Shown piece by piece: positions 44,056-53,267 of a stretch of DNA of 64,000 bases (its first letter is position 1; every line of letters begins with the position of its first letter). The stretch is from Prevotellaceae bacterium (GTDB lineage: Bacteria > Bacteroidota > Bacteroidia > Bacteroidales > Bacteroidaceae). Where the stretch lies: positions 90,193 through 154,192 of the forward strand of contig JAQXTH010000034.1 in NCBI GenBank assembly GCA_029219385.1, given 5' to 3'. The notes beneath the pieces are model-generated. The model was not told where the DNA came from and made no database searches. It worked only from the letters and a program-made list of their open reading frames with translations. A program made the translations under genes and the position numbers.

Positions 44056-44196
44056 GAAGATTGTTTTGTAAGGTTTTTCGCTCCCCTCACAGGAAGCATT
44101 GAGGTTTTATTGAGAGAGTTGAAACCTATGAATGTATGTTTGGTTTTAATAATTCGTTGTCTGCGTGGTATGTCTAAATATGAATGAAGCTGACTT

Positions 44197-44754
44197 TTAG
44201 TTTTGCAACATATTGAGGAGGTCGACAAAATCGTTTGTAAACACTCCGGTGAGATTGAGAATGCGCATCTCGGGCGATTGGGCATCGGGGTCGAGCATGG
44301 TGATTATCTCAACCACTTTGTTGCCCGAGCGACGGGTCCAGATATGTGTCTTGGCAGCGTCGGGAGTAGCATTTTCACTTTTGAATATTTTATATATGCG
44401 TTTGTTGTCTTGTGCAGTTTTGTAGACCAACTGCCGATATGAGTCTATATTTTCTGATGCCACAAAAATTCTCAGGCTCTTCACGCTTTTGAGCAGTTTG
44501 CCGATAATCTCGCGGTTGGCCGACTCTTGTCCCCGACCATTTTGTTCAATGGAGGTGAGCATTTCGACCACACTTTGCATCATTGTGGGGCTCACGGTGA
44601 TTTGTTTATACTCTGATGGTTGATACAGAGAGGGCTGCCCTGAGATTTCTTTCATCATTCGCGCCACAAAGTCGTTGTCTTTGCCGGCTTGGGCCGAAGT
44701 GGCAACCATGAGCAACAACAGGAGCGTTGTGAAGTGTTTTAATATTGAGTTCAT
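44197..44754 (-). CDS. DUF4252 protein
   Basis: 185 residues. Signal peptide (FTTLLLLLMVATSAQAG), then the DUF4252 pattern: a helical N-terminal part, SLRIFVASENIDSYRQLVY and a final LNLTGVFTNDFVDLLNML. DUF4252 proteins are Bacteroidetes envelope proteins of unknown function, often encoded after an ECF sigma/anti-sigma pair as here. The mature N-terminus has no lipobox cysteine. Confidence 0.82.
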   Translation of the reverse strand: MNSILKHFTTLLLLLMVATSAQAGKDNDFVARMMKEISGQPSLYQPSEYKQITVSPTMMQSVVEMLTSIEQNGRGQESANREIIGKLLKSVKSLRIFVASENIDSYRQLVYKTAQDNKRIYKIFKSENATPDAAKTHIWTRRSGNKVVEIITMLDPDAQSPEMRILNLTGVFTNDFVDLLNMLQN

Positions 44755-44780
44755 GTTTGTTTGTCGGTTGGTTTGGCCTG

Positions 44781-45320
44781 TTATTGCAGTTGTTTGCCGG
44801 TGGCGGCTTCTGAAATGGTGGTGGTGTCGGTCACTCCGATGTTGTTGCTCTTAAACGCTTTGCTGAGGTCGTTGAGCGCACTGCTCACCTGGCTGTAGGC
44901 CACTTGTGGGTCGGAATAGGTGTCGTGGTATTTGGCATAGTTGTATTCCACCGTGTCGCCCTCTTTTGAGTTGAAATATTCAGATGCGCTCATGCCCACT
45001 GTGATGATGAGTGCAACAGAGGCCACTGCTTTGTAGAAAGGTTTCAAAGTGAGGTTGATATTGCTCAATTTGCGGGTGAAAGGTGAAGTCTTTTGTTGCA
45101 ATTCCAAATTTGAAATTTCTGCCATCACCTTGTTGTCGAAATCGTCGGGCAATTCCACGCGGCTCTCTTGGTTGAGAGTTTCAAACAAGGGTTTGTATTG
45201 CACGAGGTTTTCGGGCAACTCGTCTTGCATGAAAAAACTGCGCAAGATTTGTTCTTCTATCAATGTGGTTTTGCAATCGAAGTATCGCTCCACAAGATTT
45301 TCAATGTATTTATAGTCCAT
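44781..45320 (-). CDS. Membrane anti-sigma-like protein
   Basis: 179 residues. A soluble N-terminal helical domain (YIENLVERYFDCKTTLIEEQ) is followed by one membrane helix (FYKAVASVALIITVGMSASE) near residues 93-112 and a periplasmic tail. The start overlaps the sigma gene stop by 11 bases, which indicates translational coupling. It probably holds the ECF sigma factor at the membrane. It lacks an obvious zinc-binding HxxxCxxC. Confidence 0.75.
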   Translation of the reverse strand: MDYKYIENLVERYFDCKTTLIEEQILRSFFMQDELPENLVQYKPLFETLNQESRVELPDDFDNKVMAEISNLELQQKTSPFTRKLSNINLTLKPFYKAVASVALIITVGMSASEYFNSKEGDTVEYNYAKYHDTYSDPQVAYSQVSSALNDLSKAFKSNNIGVTDTTTISEAATGKQLQ

Positions 45321-45816
45321 CTCTTTCTTTGTTTTTAAACGAGTTTTTCAATGCCTGTCGTGCTCTGAAAAGATTGATTTTTACTTGTTCTTCGCTCATG
45401 TTGAGCGCGTCGGCAATTTTTTTGTAGGAAAGTCCCTCGATGTCGCGCAGTTGAAGCACATATTTCTGTCGATCGGGCAAGGTGTTGATTTGTTTCAACA
45501 ACAATTGCCGCTGCTGATTTCGAGAGATTGTTTCGAGAGGCGAAAGGGCAGTGTCGGCAAGATTGATTTGGTCGTCGTCGAGATTGTCGTGGTCTCTTCC
45601 CTCGCGCCTGTAGGTGTCGATTGCCAGATTATGGCAAATGGTCAGTCCCAGGGCTTCTGCCTCGTCGGCATTTGCCAGGGTTTCGGAGCGTCGCCAAAGC
45701 CTGATGAGCGTTTCCTGTGTGACGTCTTGTGCCTCTTCGTGGTTGTGCAAGACACGCAATGCAAGTCTGTAAAACTTGTTCTTCAGCGGCATTACGTCTT
45801 TGTTGAAATTTATCAT
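45310..45816 (-). CDS. ECF RNA polymerase sigma factor
   Basis: 168 residues. Region 2: LRVLHNHEEAQDVTQETLIR with LWRRSETLANADE after it. Region 4: LPDRQKYVLQLRDIEGLSYK and the helix-turn-helix IADALNMSEEQVKINLFRAR. A conventional ECF factor, much closer to consensus than the two in regions A and E. It forms an operon with an anti-sigma-like protein and DUF4252. Confidence 0.92.
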   Translation of the reverse strand: MINFNKDVMPLKNKFYRLALRVLHNHEEAQDVTQETLIRLWRRSETLANADEAEALGLTICHNLAIDTYRREGRDHDNLDDDQINLADTALSPLETISRNQQRQLLLKQINTLPDRQKYVLQLRDIEGLSYKKIADALNMSEEQVKINLFRARQALKNSFKNKERDGL

Positions 45817-45906
45817 TGCTCTGCGGTGCTCTCTGATGATAAAACGATTGAAAACAAAAAAAGTTACACTTTTCTCAAAAAAAGTTTGGGTTTAGGTGTC
45901 CGAAAA

Positions 45907-45952
45907 AGACTTCTCGAGCGTATTAGTATATAGAGGGACGCACGAGAAGTCT
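45907..45952 (-). terminator. Intrinsic terminator of nhaD
   Basis: AGACTTCTCG and CGAGAAGTCT pair around a 26-base loop; the minus strand continues TTTTTCGG. It lies 34 bases after the nhaD stop. Confidence 0.75.
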
Positions 45953-45985
45953 GTGTGTATTAACTGTGTTTATATGTTTCGATGC

Positions 45986-47293
45986 TTAGAAAAATATCAG
46001 TCTTTGCAGGAAATAAACTCCCATGCCGCTCAGCATTGCCACAAAGGCGAGCAGACTGAAATGTTTGAGATACCAGCCGAAACTGATTTTCTCCAATCCC
46101 ATTACTATCACTCCGGCTGCTGAACCGATGATGAGAATGCTGCCACCCGTGCCGGCGCAATAGGCCAAGAGTTGCCAGAAGATGCCGTCGGGTTGGAAAT
46201 CCACGCCCATGTCGGCACTATACATACCCATGCAGCTTGCCACCAGCGGCACATTGTCAACCACCGATGATGCCACACCTATTATGCCATTCACGAGATA
46301 GTGGTTGCCTCCGGTCATTTGGTCGAGCATAATGCCAAACTGTTTGAGTGCGCCGGTTTCTTCGAGTGCGGAGACTGCCATCAATATGCCGAGGAAGAAG
46401 AGAATGGTCGACATATCTATGTTTTTAAGAATGCGACTCACGCGCTTGGTGCGGTTGCTTTCGATTTTCCGTCTGCTGTAGAAACATTCGGTGATTACCC
46501 ACAAGAGGCTCAACACCAGTATTACGCCCATAAATGGGGGCAGTCCTGTAATGCCACGAAAGAAAGGCACAAACATCAGTCCGCACACTCCCACATAAAA
46601 CACAACGTTGCGTTGGGTGAGCGAAAAGTCATATTCTTCGCCCTCGTTAGAGGTGTTGTCGCTTGGCTGAAGTTTTCCTTTCATGTTGAAATGCAAGATG
46701 AGGCCCGGAATCAGCACTGTGGCCAGCGAAGGCAAAATCAATTCTTTTATCACTCCGAGCGAAGTTACGTTGCCCTTGATCCAAAGCATAATGGTTGTCA
46801 CATCGCCAATGGGTGAAAACGCTCCGCCCGCGTTGGCAGCAATCACCACCATGCCACAATAGAGCATACGGGTCACCTTGCTCCTCACAAGTTTGCGCAA
46901 CACCATGACCATCACAATCGAAGTGGTGAGGTTATCCAATATGGCCGACAAGAAAAAGGTGATGATGATTATCTTCCATAGCAGCGAATGCTTGCTTTTT
47001 GATGCCAATTTGTTGCGCACGAAGTTAAAGCCGCCGTTGGTGTCGACCACTTCGACTATTGTCATTGCGCCCAAGAGGAAGAAAATGATTTCACTCGTGT
47101 CGCCCACATGACGCAGAAACATTTCGCCAAACTCCGTGCCGGCAGGCAGGTAGTTGTCTATGTTGAATGTGAAGAGCGACCACATCACCACGCTCAGCAA
47201 CAGAGCGATGGCTGTCTTGTTGACCTTGAGGTTATTTTCAAGAGTGATGAAAAGATAACCCACCAAAAATACAATTATGATTACTGTTGTCAT
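45986..47293 (-). CDS. nhaD: Na+/H+ antiporter of the NhaD type
   Basis: 435 residues with about twelve hydrophobic segments. Family features include an N-terminal helix pair, SEIIFFLLGAMTIVEVVDTN, FFLSAILDNLTTSIVMVMVL, ANAGGAFSPIGDVTTIMLW and a late SSVVDNVPLVASCMGMY. The DN pairs in membrane helices and the GDVTTI loop are typical of NhaD/ArsB-fold transporters. It expels sodium for protons across the inner membrane. Flanked by its own promoter and terminator. Confidence 0.88.
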   Translation of the reverse strand: MTTVIIIVFLVGYLFITLENNLKVNKTAIALLLSVVMWSLFTFNIDNYLPAGTEFGEMFLRHVGDTSEIIFFLLGAMTIVEVVDTNGGFNFVRNKLASKSKHSLLWKIIIITFFLSAILDNLTTSIVMVMVLRKLVRSKVTRMLYCGMVVIAANAGGAFSPIGDVTTIMLWIKGNVTSLGVIKELILPSLATVLIPGLILHFNMKGKLQPSDNTSNEGEEYDFSLTQRNVVFYVGVCGLMFVPFFRGITGLPPFMGVILVLSLLWVITECFYSRRKIESNRTKRVSRILKNIDMSTILFFLGILMAVSALEETGALKQFGIMLDQMTGGNHYLVNGIIGVASSVVDNVPLVASCMGMYSADMGVDFQPDGIFWQLLAYCAGTGGSILIIGSAAGVIVMGLEKISFGWYLKHFSLLAFVAMLSGMGVYFLQRLIFF

Positions 47294-47579
47294 AATGATT
47301 ATAAAGAGAATTATGAGTTTATTAGTGAATATATATTCCTATTTTGCTTTTTTGCGACGATAGCCCGGTTTCGTGGTCGAAACAAAGGAGCCATCTGTAA
47401 AAACGATTGCAAAGTTAGTAATAAATGTCAATATTTAATAATGTGTAACGGAGCATATTTTTAAAAAATTAGATGTTTTCAAAATCTTAACCCGTTTTTC
47501 AAAATATTTAAACACAAACAGCGCGTAGTTTGTGCAATATTGCTGTTGCGAGGGTTGTGGAAATTATAGTTGCCTAACT
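47294..47579. other. Gene-free stretch upstream of nhaD
   Basis: Holds the nhaD -7 element and otherwise AT-rich DNA without supportable features. The plus-strand ORF at 47108-47464 is a shadow of nhaD. Confidence 0.5.
47409..47416 (-). promoter_or_regulatory. Putative -7 element of nhaD
   Basis: The minus strand reads TAACTTTG, fitting TAnnTTTG, about 116 bases before the ATG. Confidence 0.45.
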
Positions 47580-47648
47580 TAGGGTGCTATAGTTTCTTAG
47601 TATAGGGTGTTATAGCACGCTAATTTAGGGTGCTTTAGTTCGCTAACG
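47580..47648. repeat. 23-bp tandem repeat, three copies
   Basis: Units start at 47580, 47603 and 47626 with consensus TAGGGTGCTATAGTTCGCTA plus three bases. The last copy runs into a hairpin (AGTTCGCTA, ACG, TAGCGAACT; 47637-47657). The repeats sit 190 bases upstream of the sulfatase gene start. No spacers, so not CRISPR. The remaining DNA to 47839 shows only AT-rich sequence and no clear promoter. Confidence 0.78.
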
Positions 47649-47839
47649 TAGCGAACTATGAAATGGACGCGTTAAATTATCGTTTTTTTTGTTTAAAAAT
47701 AATTTCTTAACTCCGTATTTTGGCAACGGGTGGGGCGAAAGCAGATTTAAGGGTAGTTTTTTTTGTTGACTCAAAAAAAAATTATTCCTTTGTATATTTA
47801 AGACAACTCGCGCGCGTAGTCAAGCGATTTTAAAGAAGA

Positions 47840-49597
47840 ATGAACACACGGCATTCCACAACCAATCATAGCACAATTTCACGCCTCGCTGATTTTTTTC
47901 TGTTGCCGGCAAAACACTGCAAGACTTTTTTTGTGGTAGGCATATTGGCGTGGATATTGGTGTTTGAACTCACCAACTGGACTTCTGACAGTTTGTGGGT
48001 GTGGTTGCCGGCATTGGTGGGCGACCTTTATGTCTTGACGCTCATTGTGTGTTTGCTGCCACGCAAATGGCGCGGTGTGACTCTCTTGTTGTTTTATCTG
48101 ATTGTCTATATCAGTGGTTTCACGGAAACATATATATATCAACGCTATTATTGCCACATCACTCCCCAGACTCTCGCCATGCTCACCGAGACTACACCCG
48201 AAGAGACGCGTGGTTTTCTCAATTTGTGCATATCGTCATCGAAATTTTGGCAGACACTGGCGTGGTGGGGTGGATTGTTGGTTTTTCACATTGCCATACA
48301 GATTTTTTGTCGCAAGATAAGACTTCAAGAGTGGGTAGAGAGGAGCCTCACGGTTGTCGTGGCCTTATGTCTCATAAAATGGGTGCCCACACAAATTGAG
48401 ATAGGTCGTTTTCTCAGTCTCGACCAAACTGCCAAGGCAGAGCGCATTAACTACTCTGTGTTTCATTCTACGCAATGGCGAATGGTTTATGCTCTGAAAT
48501 TTGACCGGCTCACACAATGCGAAATGCAAACCCTTGCCCATAACATGAAACAGATCTCTGTGGGCGAGAGCAAAAATGGTGTTCCATATATAGTTTTGGT
48601 GGTGGGCGAGAGCCACAACAAACACCATTCGGCTGTTTATGGATATGCTTTGCCCACCACGCCTTTTCAATGCGAAATGGTGGAAGGGGGCAACATGGTG
48701 GCCATGAGCAATGCCGTGACACCGTGGAATGTCACCTCGATGGTTTTCAAACAAATGTTTTCCACTCGCTCGAGCGACGAAAAGGCTCCGTGGACCGACG
48801 GCGTTCTCTTTCCCGCCATATTGCGCAAGGGTGGCTATCGCGTGTCGTTTTTCAGCAATCAGTTCTACAAGTCAAATCGCCAGACCACAGCCGATTACAA
48901 CGGTTCGTTTTTTCTCAACAAACAGCCGTTTGACAGCCTGTGTTTTGACTCGCGAAACACAAAACACTATCTCTACGACATGGGACTGTTGAGAGAGATA
49001 CCCAAAGACCCTTTGCCCGAAAAGCAGTTTATTATCCTCCACCTGCTCGGGCAACATCAGCCCTACGCCGACAGAATACCAAAAAATCAAGGCGTGTTTA
49101 AGGTCGACGACATCAAACGCCGCGACCTCACTCGCGAAGAGAGGCAGATTGTTGCCGACTACGACAATGCCACTCTCATAAACGATCGTGTGTTGCAGAA
49201 AGTATATCAACGCTTTGCCGACAAAAAAGCCGTGATAATCTATGTTGCCGACCACGGCGAAGAGGTCTACGACGGCAACATCAAGATGTTTGGTCGCAAC
49301 CACAGCGCGCAGCCCTCGCCACAGATAATGCACGCCGAGTTTGAGGTGCCGCTCGAATTTTTCGTAACTCCTTTGCTTAAAAAAGATTCTCCGCAACTCA
49401 TCGCTGCCCTGCGCGAGGCACAGGAAAAACCCTGCTCGATTGACGACCTGCCACACACAATAATCCGTCTGGCCGGAATCGACTGCAAATACTATAATCC
49501 TCAACGCGATATTCTCTCACCAAAATTCAAGAAACGCCCGCGCAAGGTGAAAAACCTCAATCTCACCTACGACGATATAATAAACCAAAAGAAATAA
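47840..49597 (+). CDS. Phosphoethanolamine transferase-like sulfatase-family membrane enzyme
   Basis: 585 residues. Five hydrophobic segments fill the first 180 residues. An alkaline-phosphatase/sulfatase fold domain follows, with IVLVVGESHNKHHSAVYGYA (metal Glu), a likely nucleophile threonine in AVTPWNVTSMVFKQ, and IYVADHGEEVYDGN (metal Asp-His). The layout is that of EptA/CptA enzymes, which add phosphoethanolamine to lipid A or core sugars in the periplasm. The following acyltransferase starts at its stop codon, so the two act together, probably on envelope glycolipid. Confidence 0.85.
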   Translation: MNTRHSTTNHSTISRLADFFLLPAKHCKTFFVVGILAWILVFELTNWTSDSLWVWLPALVGDLYVLTLIVCLLPRKWRGVTLLLFYLIVYISGFTETYIYQRYYCHITPQTLAMLTETTPEETRGFLNLCISSSKFWQTLAWWGGLLVFHIAIQIFCRKIRLQEWVERSLTVVVALCLIKWVPTQIEIGRFLSLDQTAKAERINYSVFHSTQWRMVYALKFDRLTQCEMQTLAHNMKQISVGESKNGVPYIVLVVGESHNKHHSAVYGYALPTTPFQCEMVEGGNMVAMSNAVTPWNVTSMVFKQMFSTRSSDEKAPWTDGVLFPAILRKGGYRVSFFSNQFYKSNRQTTADYNGSFFLNKQPFDSLCFDSRNTKHYLYDMGLLREIPKDPLPEKQFIILHLLGQHQPYADRIPKNQGVFKVDDIKRRDLTREERQIVADYDNATLINDRVLQKVYQRFADKKAVIIYVADHGEEVYDGNIKMFGRNHSAQPSPQIMHAEFEVPLEFFVTPLLKKDSPQLIAALREAQEKPCSIDDLPHTIIRLAGIDCKYYNPQRDILSPKFKKRPRKVKNLNLTYDDIINQKK

Positions 49598-50700
49598 TGT
49601 CAAGACAAACCGTTCAATTGCTCAAAGGTATCGGCATAATGCTCATTATCGCCCACAACTATACGCACTGGCTGCCCGAGTGTGTGGACGAAAACGAATA
49701 TACCTTCAGCGTTGAGCGCATCAACAAATTGGTTTTATATCTGGAGCAGGGGGGACCCCATGTGTTGCTCAATATCATGAGTCATTTCGGCCACTATGGC
49801 GTGGCGATATTTTTGTTTGTGAGTGGCTATGGACTGACAAAGAAATATGAACGCCCCGGCGAGGAAAGGCCAAAATTCTTTGCCTTTATATTCAGACACG
49901 CCGTGAAGTTGTGGAAACTCATGATACCGGCCGTGTTGATATTTCTGGCAATAGAGATGTATCGTGGCACATGGAACCGCCCCCTCGATCGTCTTTTGCC
50001 GCTGTTGGGTTTTTATAGCAACCTGCAGGTGAAGCGCGATTTGATATTGGGGCCGTGGTGGTGGTTTGGACTGATGATGCAACTCTATGTGGTGTGGCGC
50101 ATTTTTATTTGTGGCCGGGGCAAAAAGATGCTCTATGCGGTCATCGCTCTGTGTCTGATTGCTCAAATTGCAGTCACCTGGATTGAGCGTGGCAATCTTG
50201 TTTCGACCGACACAACGGTGTGTTATCTTCATTATAATTTCCCCTGCTCCATGTTGGCTTTTGGTCTCGGCGTGGCCCATTCGCGCTATGATTTGGAGTG
50301 GCTGCGCGGGCGTTGGTCACCGTTTGTGGGCACAGTAATCTTGATTGTCGGAGCGTTTAACGCCGGAATATGGTGCATCAGTTCGGTGGGCATTCTGATG
50401 ATTGTGATAGCTCTTTTCGGTAATGAGTCAAAGCCTTCGCCTGTTGTCGACAATACATATAGTATCTCATGGCGTCACGTCTTTTCCTTTCTCGGCACAA
50501 TCTCACCCTGGCTCTTCGCTCTTCACCCCATTGTGAGAGCCTATACCATAAAGATTGCCATGCGCGACGGCATTTACCATGTCTACCTTTCGCTTCTGAT
50601 ATATTTTGGCGCGACCATATTGTCAGCATGGCTGTTTAGCATTGCCACAAACAAAAAATCGCTTTCTCCACACAATAAAAAGCACCTGTTTCAGTTATGA
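49597..50700 (+). CDS. Membrane acyltransferase (acyltransferase_3 family)
   Basis: 367 residues with about ten hydrophobic helices. The N-terminus VQLLKGIGIMLIIAHNYTHW carries the family histidine in the first helix, and HYGVAIFLFVSGYGLTKKYE matches the conserved second block (FFxxSGY). It would transfer an acetyl or similar group to a surface polysaccharide or lipid. The start overlaps the sulfatase stop, and its own stop overlaps the porP start (ATGA), so it is coupled on both sides. Confidence 0.85.
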   Translation: MSRQTVQLLKGIGIMLIIAHNYTHWLPECVDENEYTFSVERINKLVLYLEQGGPHVLLNIMSHFGHYGVAIFLFVSGYGLTKKYERPGEERPKFFAFIFRHAVKLWKLMIPAVLIFLAIEMYRGTWNRPLDRLLPLLGFYSNLQVKRDLILGPWWWFGLMMQLYVVWRIFICGRGKKMLYAVIALCLIAQIAVTWIERGNLVSTDTTVCYLHYNFPCSMLAFGLGVAHSRYDLEWLRGRWSPFVGTVILIVGAFNAGIWCISSVGILMIVIALFGNESKPSPVVDNTYSISWRHVFSFLGTISPWLFALHPIVRAYTIKIAMRDGIYHVYLSLLIYFGATILSAWLFSIATNKKSLSPHNKKHLFQL

Positions 50701-51671
50701 GTTATAGACTTTTTATGAAAATTGCAATACACGACATATTTAAGACACTCATTGTCGGTGTGACCCTTTGTTGCACGACAATCTTTGCCAAGGCTCAATA
50801 CGACCCCGCATTCACACATTTTTGGATGGTAGAGAGCCAATACAATCCTGCGGCAGTGGGCAACAGCAACCTGCTCAGGGCAGTGGGTGCATACAACGCC
50901 CAACTCACAGGCTATGAAAACTCGCCCAACACCATGTTGGCTTCGGTTGATTTGCCCATGTTTTTTGTGGGGCCGCAACATGGCATGGGGGCATATTTCA
51001 TGAACGACGAGGCCGGCTTTTTCTCAATGAAGACCATCGCTTTGCAATATGCACACCATCGCAAATTGTTTGGTGGCACAATAAGCATTGGTGTTGAGGC
51101 CGATTTGCTCAACGAGAGTTTTGATGGCTCGAAACTTGACCTCGACGAGTCGGGCGACCAAGCGTTTGCCAACGGTTCGGTGACCGGTTCCAAATTTGAT
51201 GCCTCTATAGGATTGTCTTATTGTTGGCGCGACCTCAGGGTGTCGCTGTCGGCAAAACATCTCACTGCTCCCACCATTCTATTGGGCGAGACAAACGAAA
51301 TAAGCGTTAAACGAGCATATTATTTTACCGCAGGATACAATATCCCACTTAAAAATCCGTTATTCAGCATACACCCCGATGTCTTTTGGATGTATGACGG
51401 TGTAGACCACAAAGGATATATTCACGCTCGTTTGCAATACGACAACGACGGAAAAATGTTGTTTGGAGGACTGAGCTACAGCCCTTCAACTTCGGTGGCT
51501 TTGATAGCGGGCGGCAAATTCCACGGTGTGGTGTTGAGTTATTCCTATGAGGCATTCACCTCGGGCGTTGGTTTTGGCAACGGAAACCACGAAATCATTC
51601 TTTCCTACCAAACCCCGCTAAACATATATAAGAAAGGGCGCAACCGCCACAAAAGCGTGCGCCTGCTCTGA
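50697..51671 (+). CDS. porP: PorP/SprF-type T9SS outer-membrane protein
   Basis: 324 residues. The signal peptide ends at AKAQYDPAF. The PorP/SprF start SQYNPAAVGNSNLLR, GAYNAQ and the alternating strands of an outer-membrane barrel are present. It is the usual partner of GldK-N in Bacteroidales. ATGA overlap with the acyltransferase; the second ATG at 50715 is an equally good start. A 45-base gap leads to gldK. Confidence 0.88.
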   Translation: MSYRLFMKIAIHDIFKTLIVGVTLCCTTIFAKAQYDPAFTHFWMVESQYNPAAVGNSNLLRAVGAYNAQLTGYENSPNTMLASVDLPMFFVGPQHGMGAYFMNDEAGFFSMKTIALQYAHHRKLFGGTISIGVEADLLNESFDGSKLDLDESGDQAFANGSVTGSKFDASIGLSYCWRDLRVSLSAKHLTAPTILLGETNEISVKRAYYFTAGYNIPLKNPLFSIHPDVFWMYDGVDHKGYIHARLQYDNDGKMLFGGLSYSPSTSVALIAGGKFHGVVLSYSYEAFTSGVGFGNGNHEIILSYQTPLNIYKKGRNRHKSVRLL

Positions 51672-51716
51672 CAACAGCAAATATAAAAATCACAACAAAA
51701 ACAGAGTTCTATAAAT

Positions 51717-53219
51717 ATGAAAAAACTTAGAAACATTACAATCGGCATAGTGAGCCTCATGGTTCTCAGTTCTTGCTTTGGCGGCGGAGGTCTGCAACAG
51801 GGAGGCGAAGTGACCGGAGTGCCGGGCAAAGCCTTTGTAGAGCCTACCCCATATGGCATGATAAAGGTTGAAAAGGGTTTTCTGAAAGTCGGATTGTCTG
51901 AAAACGACACTCTTTGGGGAGCCGATGTGCCAAGCAAGGAAATATCGGTAGACGGATTTTGGATGGACCAAAAGGAAATCACCAACTCGCAATATCGCCA
52001 ATTTGTGATGTGGGTGCGCGACTCCATCATACGCGAACGTCTTGCCGACCCCAACTATGGCGGCGACGAGGCATATAAGATACAAGAAGACAAAGAAGGC
52101 AATCCGCTCGACAAGCCTTATCTCGATTGGACACGGCGCATTCCCTATAAAAACCTCACCGAGGCTGAAGAATTGGCCATCAACTCTGTCTATACCATCC
52201 ACCCTGTGACAGGAGAGAAAATGCTCGATGCCTCGCAGATGAACTATCGCTATGAAATCTATGACTATCAGAAGGCCTCAATGCGCAAATATCGTCTTAA
52301 TCCGGCCGAGCGCAACCTCAACACCGATGTCAAGACCGACCCCAACGAGGTGATTATGATTTCCAAAGACACGGCCTATATCGACGACGACGGCAACATT
52401 GTGAGACAGACCATCACCCGTCCGCTCACTTCATACTATGATTTTCTCAATACCTATATTGTAAATATCTATCCCGACACCACCTGCTGGATCAACGATT
52501 TTGCCAATGCCAACAATGAGAAATATACAAAACTCTATTTCTCGTCGACCGACTACAACGACTATCCCGTTGTGGGAGTGACCTGGGAACAGGCCACCGC
52601 TTTTTGTGCTTGGCGCACGGAATATCTTCTCAAAGGTTTGGGCAAAGAGGCTCGTCAGTTGCAACGCTACCGCCTGCCCACCGAGATTGAATGGGAGTAT
52701 GCCGCCCGCGGAAAAGAGGGCAATCCTTTCCCATGGACCGACTCGACAATGGTAAACGAAAAAGGCTGCTATTATGCCAACTTCAAGCCCGACCGTGGCA
52801 ACTATACACAAGACGGCAACCTCATCACATCGCGCTGTGGCATTTATGGAGCCAACTCCAACGGTCTCTATGACATGGCGGGCAACGTGGCCGAATGGAC
52901 CTCTACGGTTTATACTCAGGCCGGAGTGCAGATGATGAGCGACCTCAACCCCGAACTCACCTACAAGGCAGCACAAGAAGACCCCTACTTCTTGAAACAA
53001 AAAGTGGTGAGAGGCGGTTCGTGGAAAGACCCCGAGTCGATGATACGCTCTGCTTGGAGACAAAAGGAATATCAGAATCAACCGCGCTCGTTCATAGGCT
53101 TCCGCTGCGTGCGTTCGCTCGCTTCGACAAGCAACTCACGCGCCACCAAAGCCGGCAACACAAAGAGTGGAGGCGGTTCTTCATCGCCACGTCTCTCTGT
53201 TCGCAAAGCAAGAAGATAA
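51717..53219 (+). CDS. gldK: T9SS lipoprotein GldK (PorK)
   Basis: 500 residues. Lipobox MVLSSCFGGGG near residue 20. An FGE-sulfatase-like domain follows: MDQKEITNSQYRQFVMW, PVVGVTWEQATAFCAWR, LPTEIEWEYAARG, YDMAGNVAEWTSTVY, VVRGGSWKDP and GFRCVRS. GldK forms the periplasmic ring with GldN beneath the outer membrane. Order and spacing with gldL, gldM and gldN are canonical. Confidence 0.95.
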   Translation: MKKLRNITIGIVSLMVLSSCFGGGGLQQGGEVTGVPGKAFVEPTPYGMIKVEKGFLKVGLSENDTLWGADVPSKEISVDGFWMDQKEITNSQYRQFVMWVRDSIIRERLADPNYGGDEAYKIQEDKEGNPLDKPYLDWTRRIPYKNLTEAEELAINSVYTIHPVTGEKMLDASQMNYRYEIYDYQKASMRKYRLNPAERNLNTDVKTDPNEVIMISKDTAYIDDDGNIVRQTITRPLTSYYDFLNTYIVNIYPDTTCWINDFANANNEKYTKLYFSSTDYNDYPVVGVTWEQATAFCAWRTEYLLKGLGKEARQLQRYRLPTEIEWEYAARGKEGNPFPWTDSTMVNEKGCYYANFKPDRGNYTQDGNLITSRCGIYGANSNGLYDMAGNVAEWTSTVYTQAGVQMMSDLNPELTYKAAQEDPYFLKQKVVRGGSWKDPESMIRSAWRQKEYQNQPRSFIGFRCVRSLASTSNSRATKAGNTKSGGGSSSPRLSVRKARR

Positions 53220-53267
53220 CAAACTCATCATATACAAGCAACCTACAAAAAAAAACACTGACATATC

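Larger units (their letters stand above)
43729..44196. other. Gene-free stretch between ATPase and DUF4252 gene
   Basis: Contains the -7 element of the ATPase gene (43769-43776) and a hairpin (44020-44055). I see no supportable gene; the minus-strand ORF at 44001-44285 overlaps the DUF4252 gene end and looks non-coding. Confidence 0.5.

Noticed and set aside
44001-44285. 94-residue minus-strand ORF
   Set aside because: Overlaps the end of the DUF4252 gene in another frame and spans a hairpin; low-complexity, no family.
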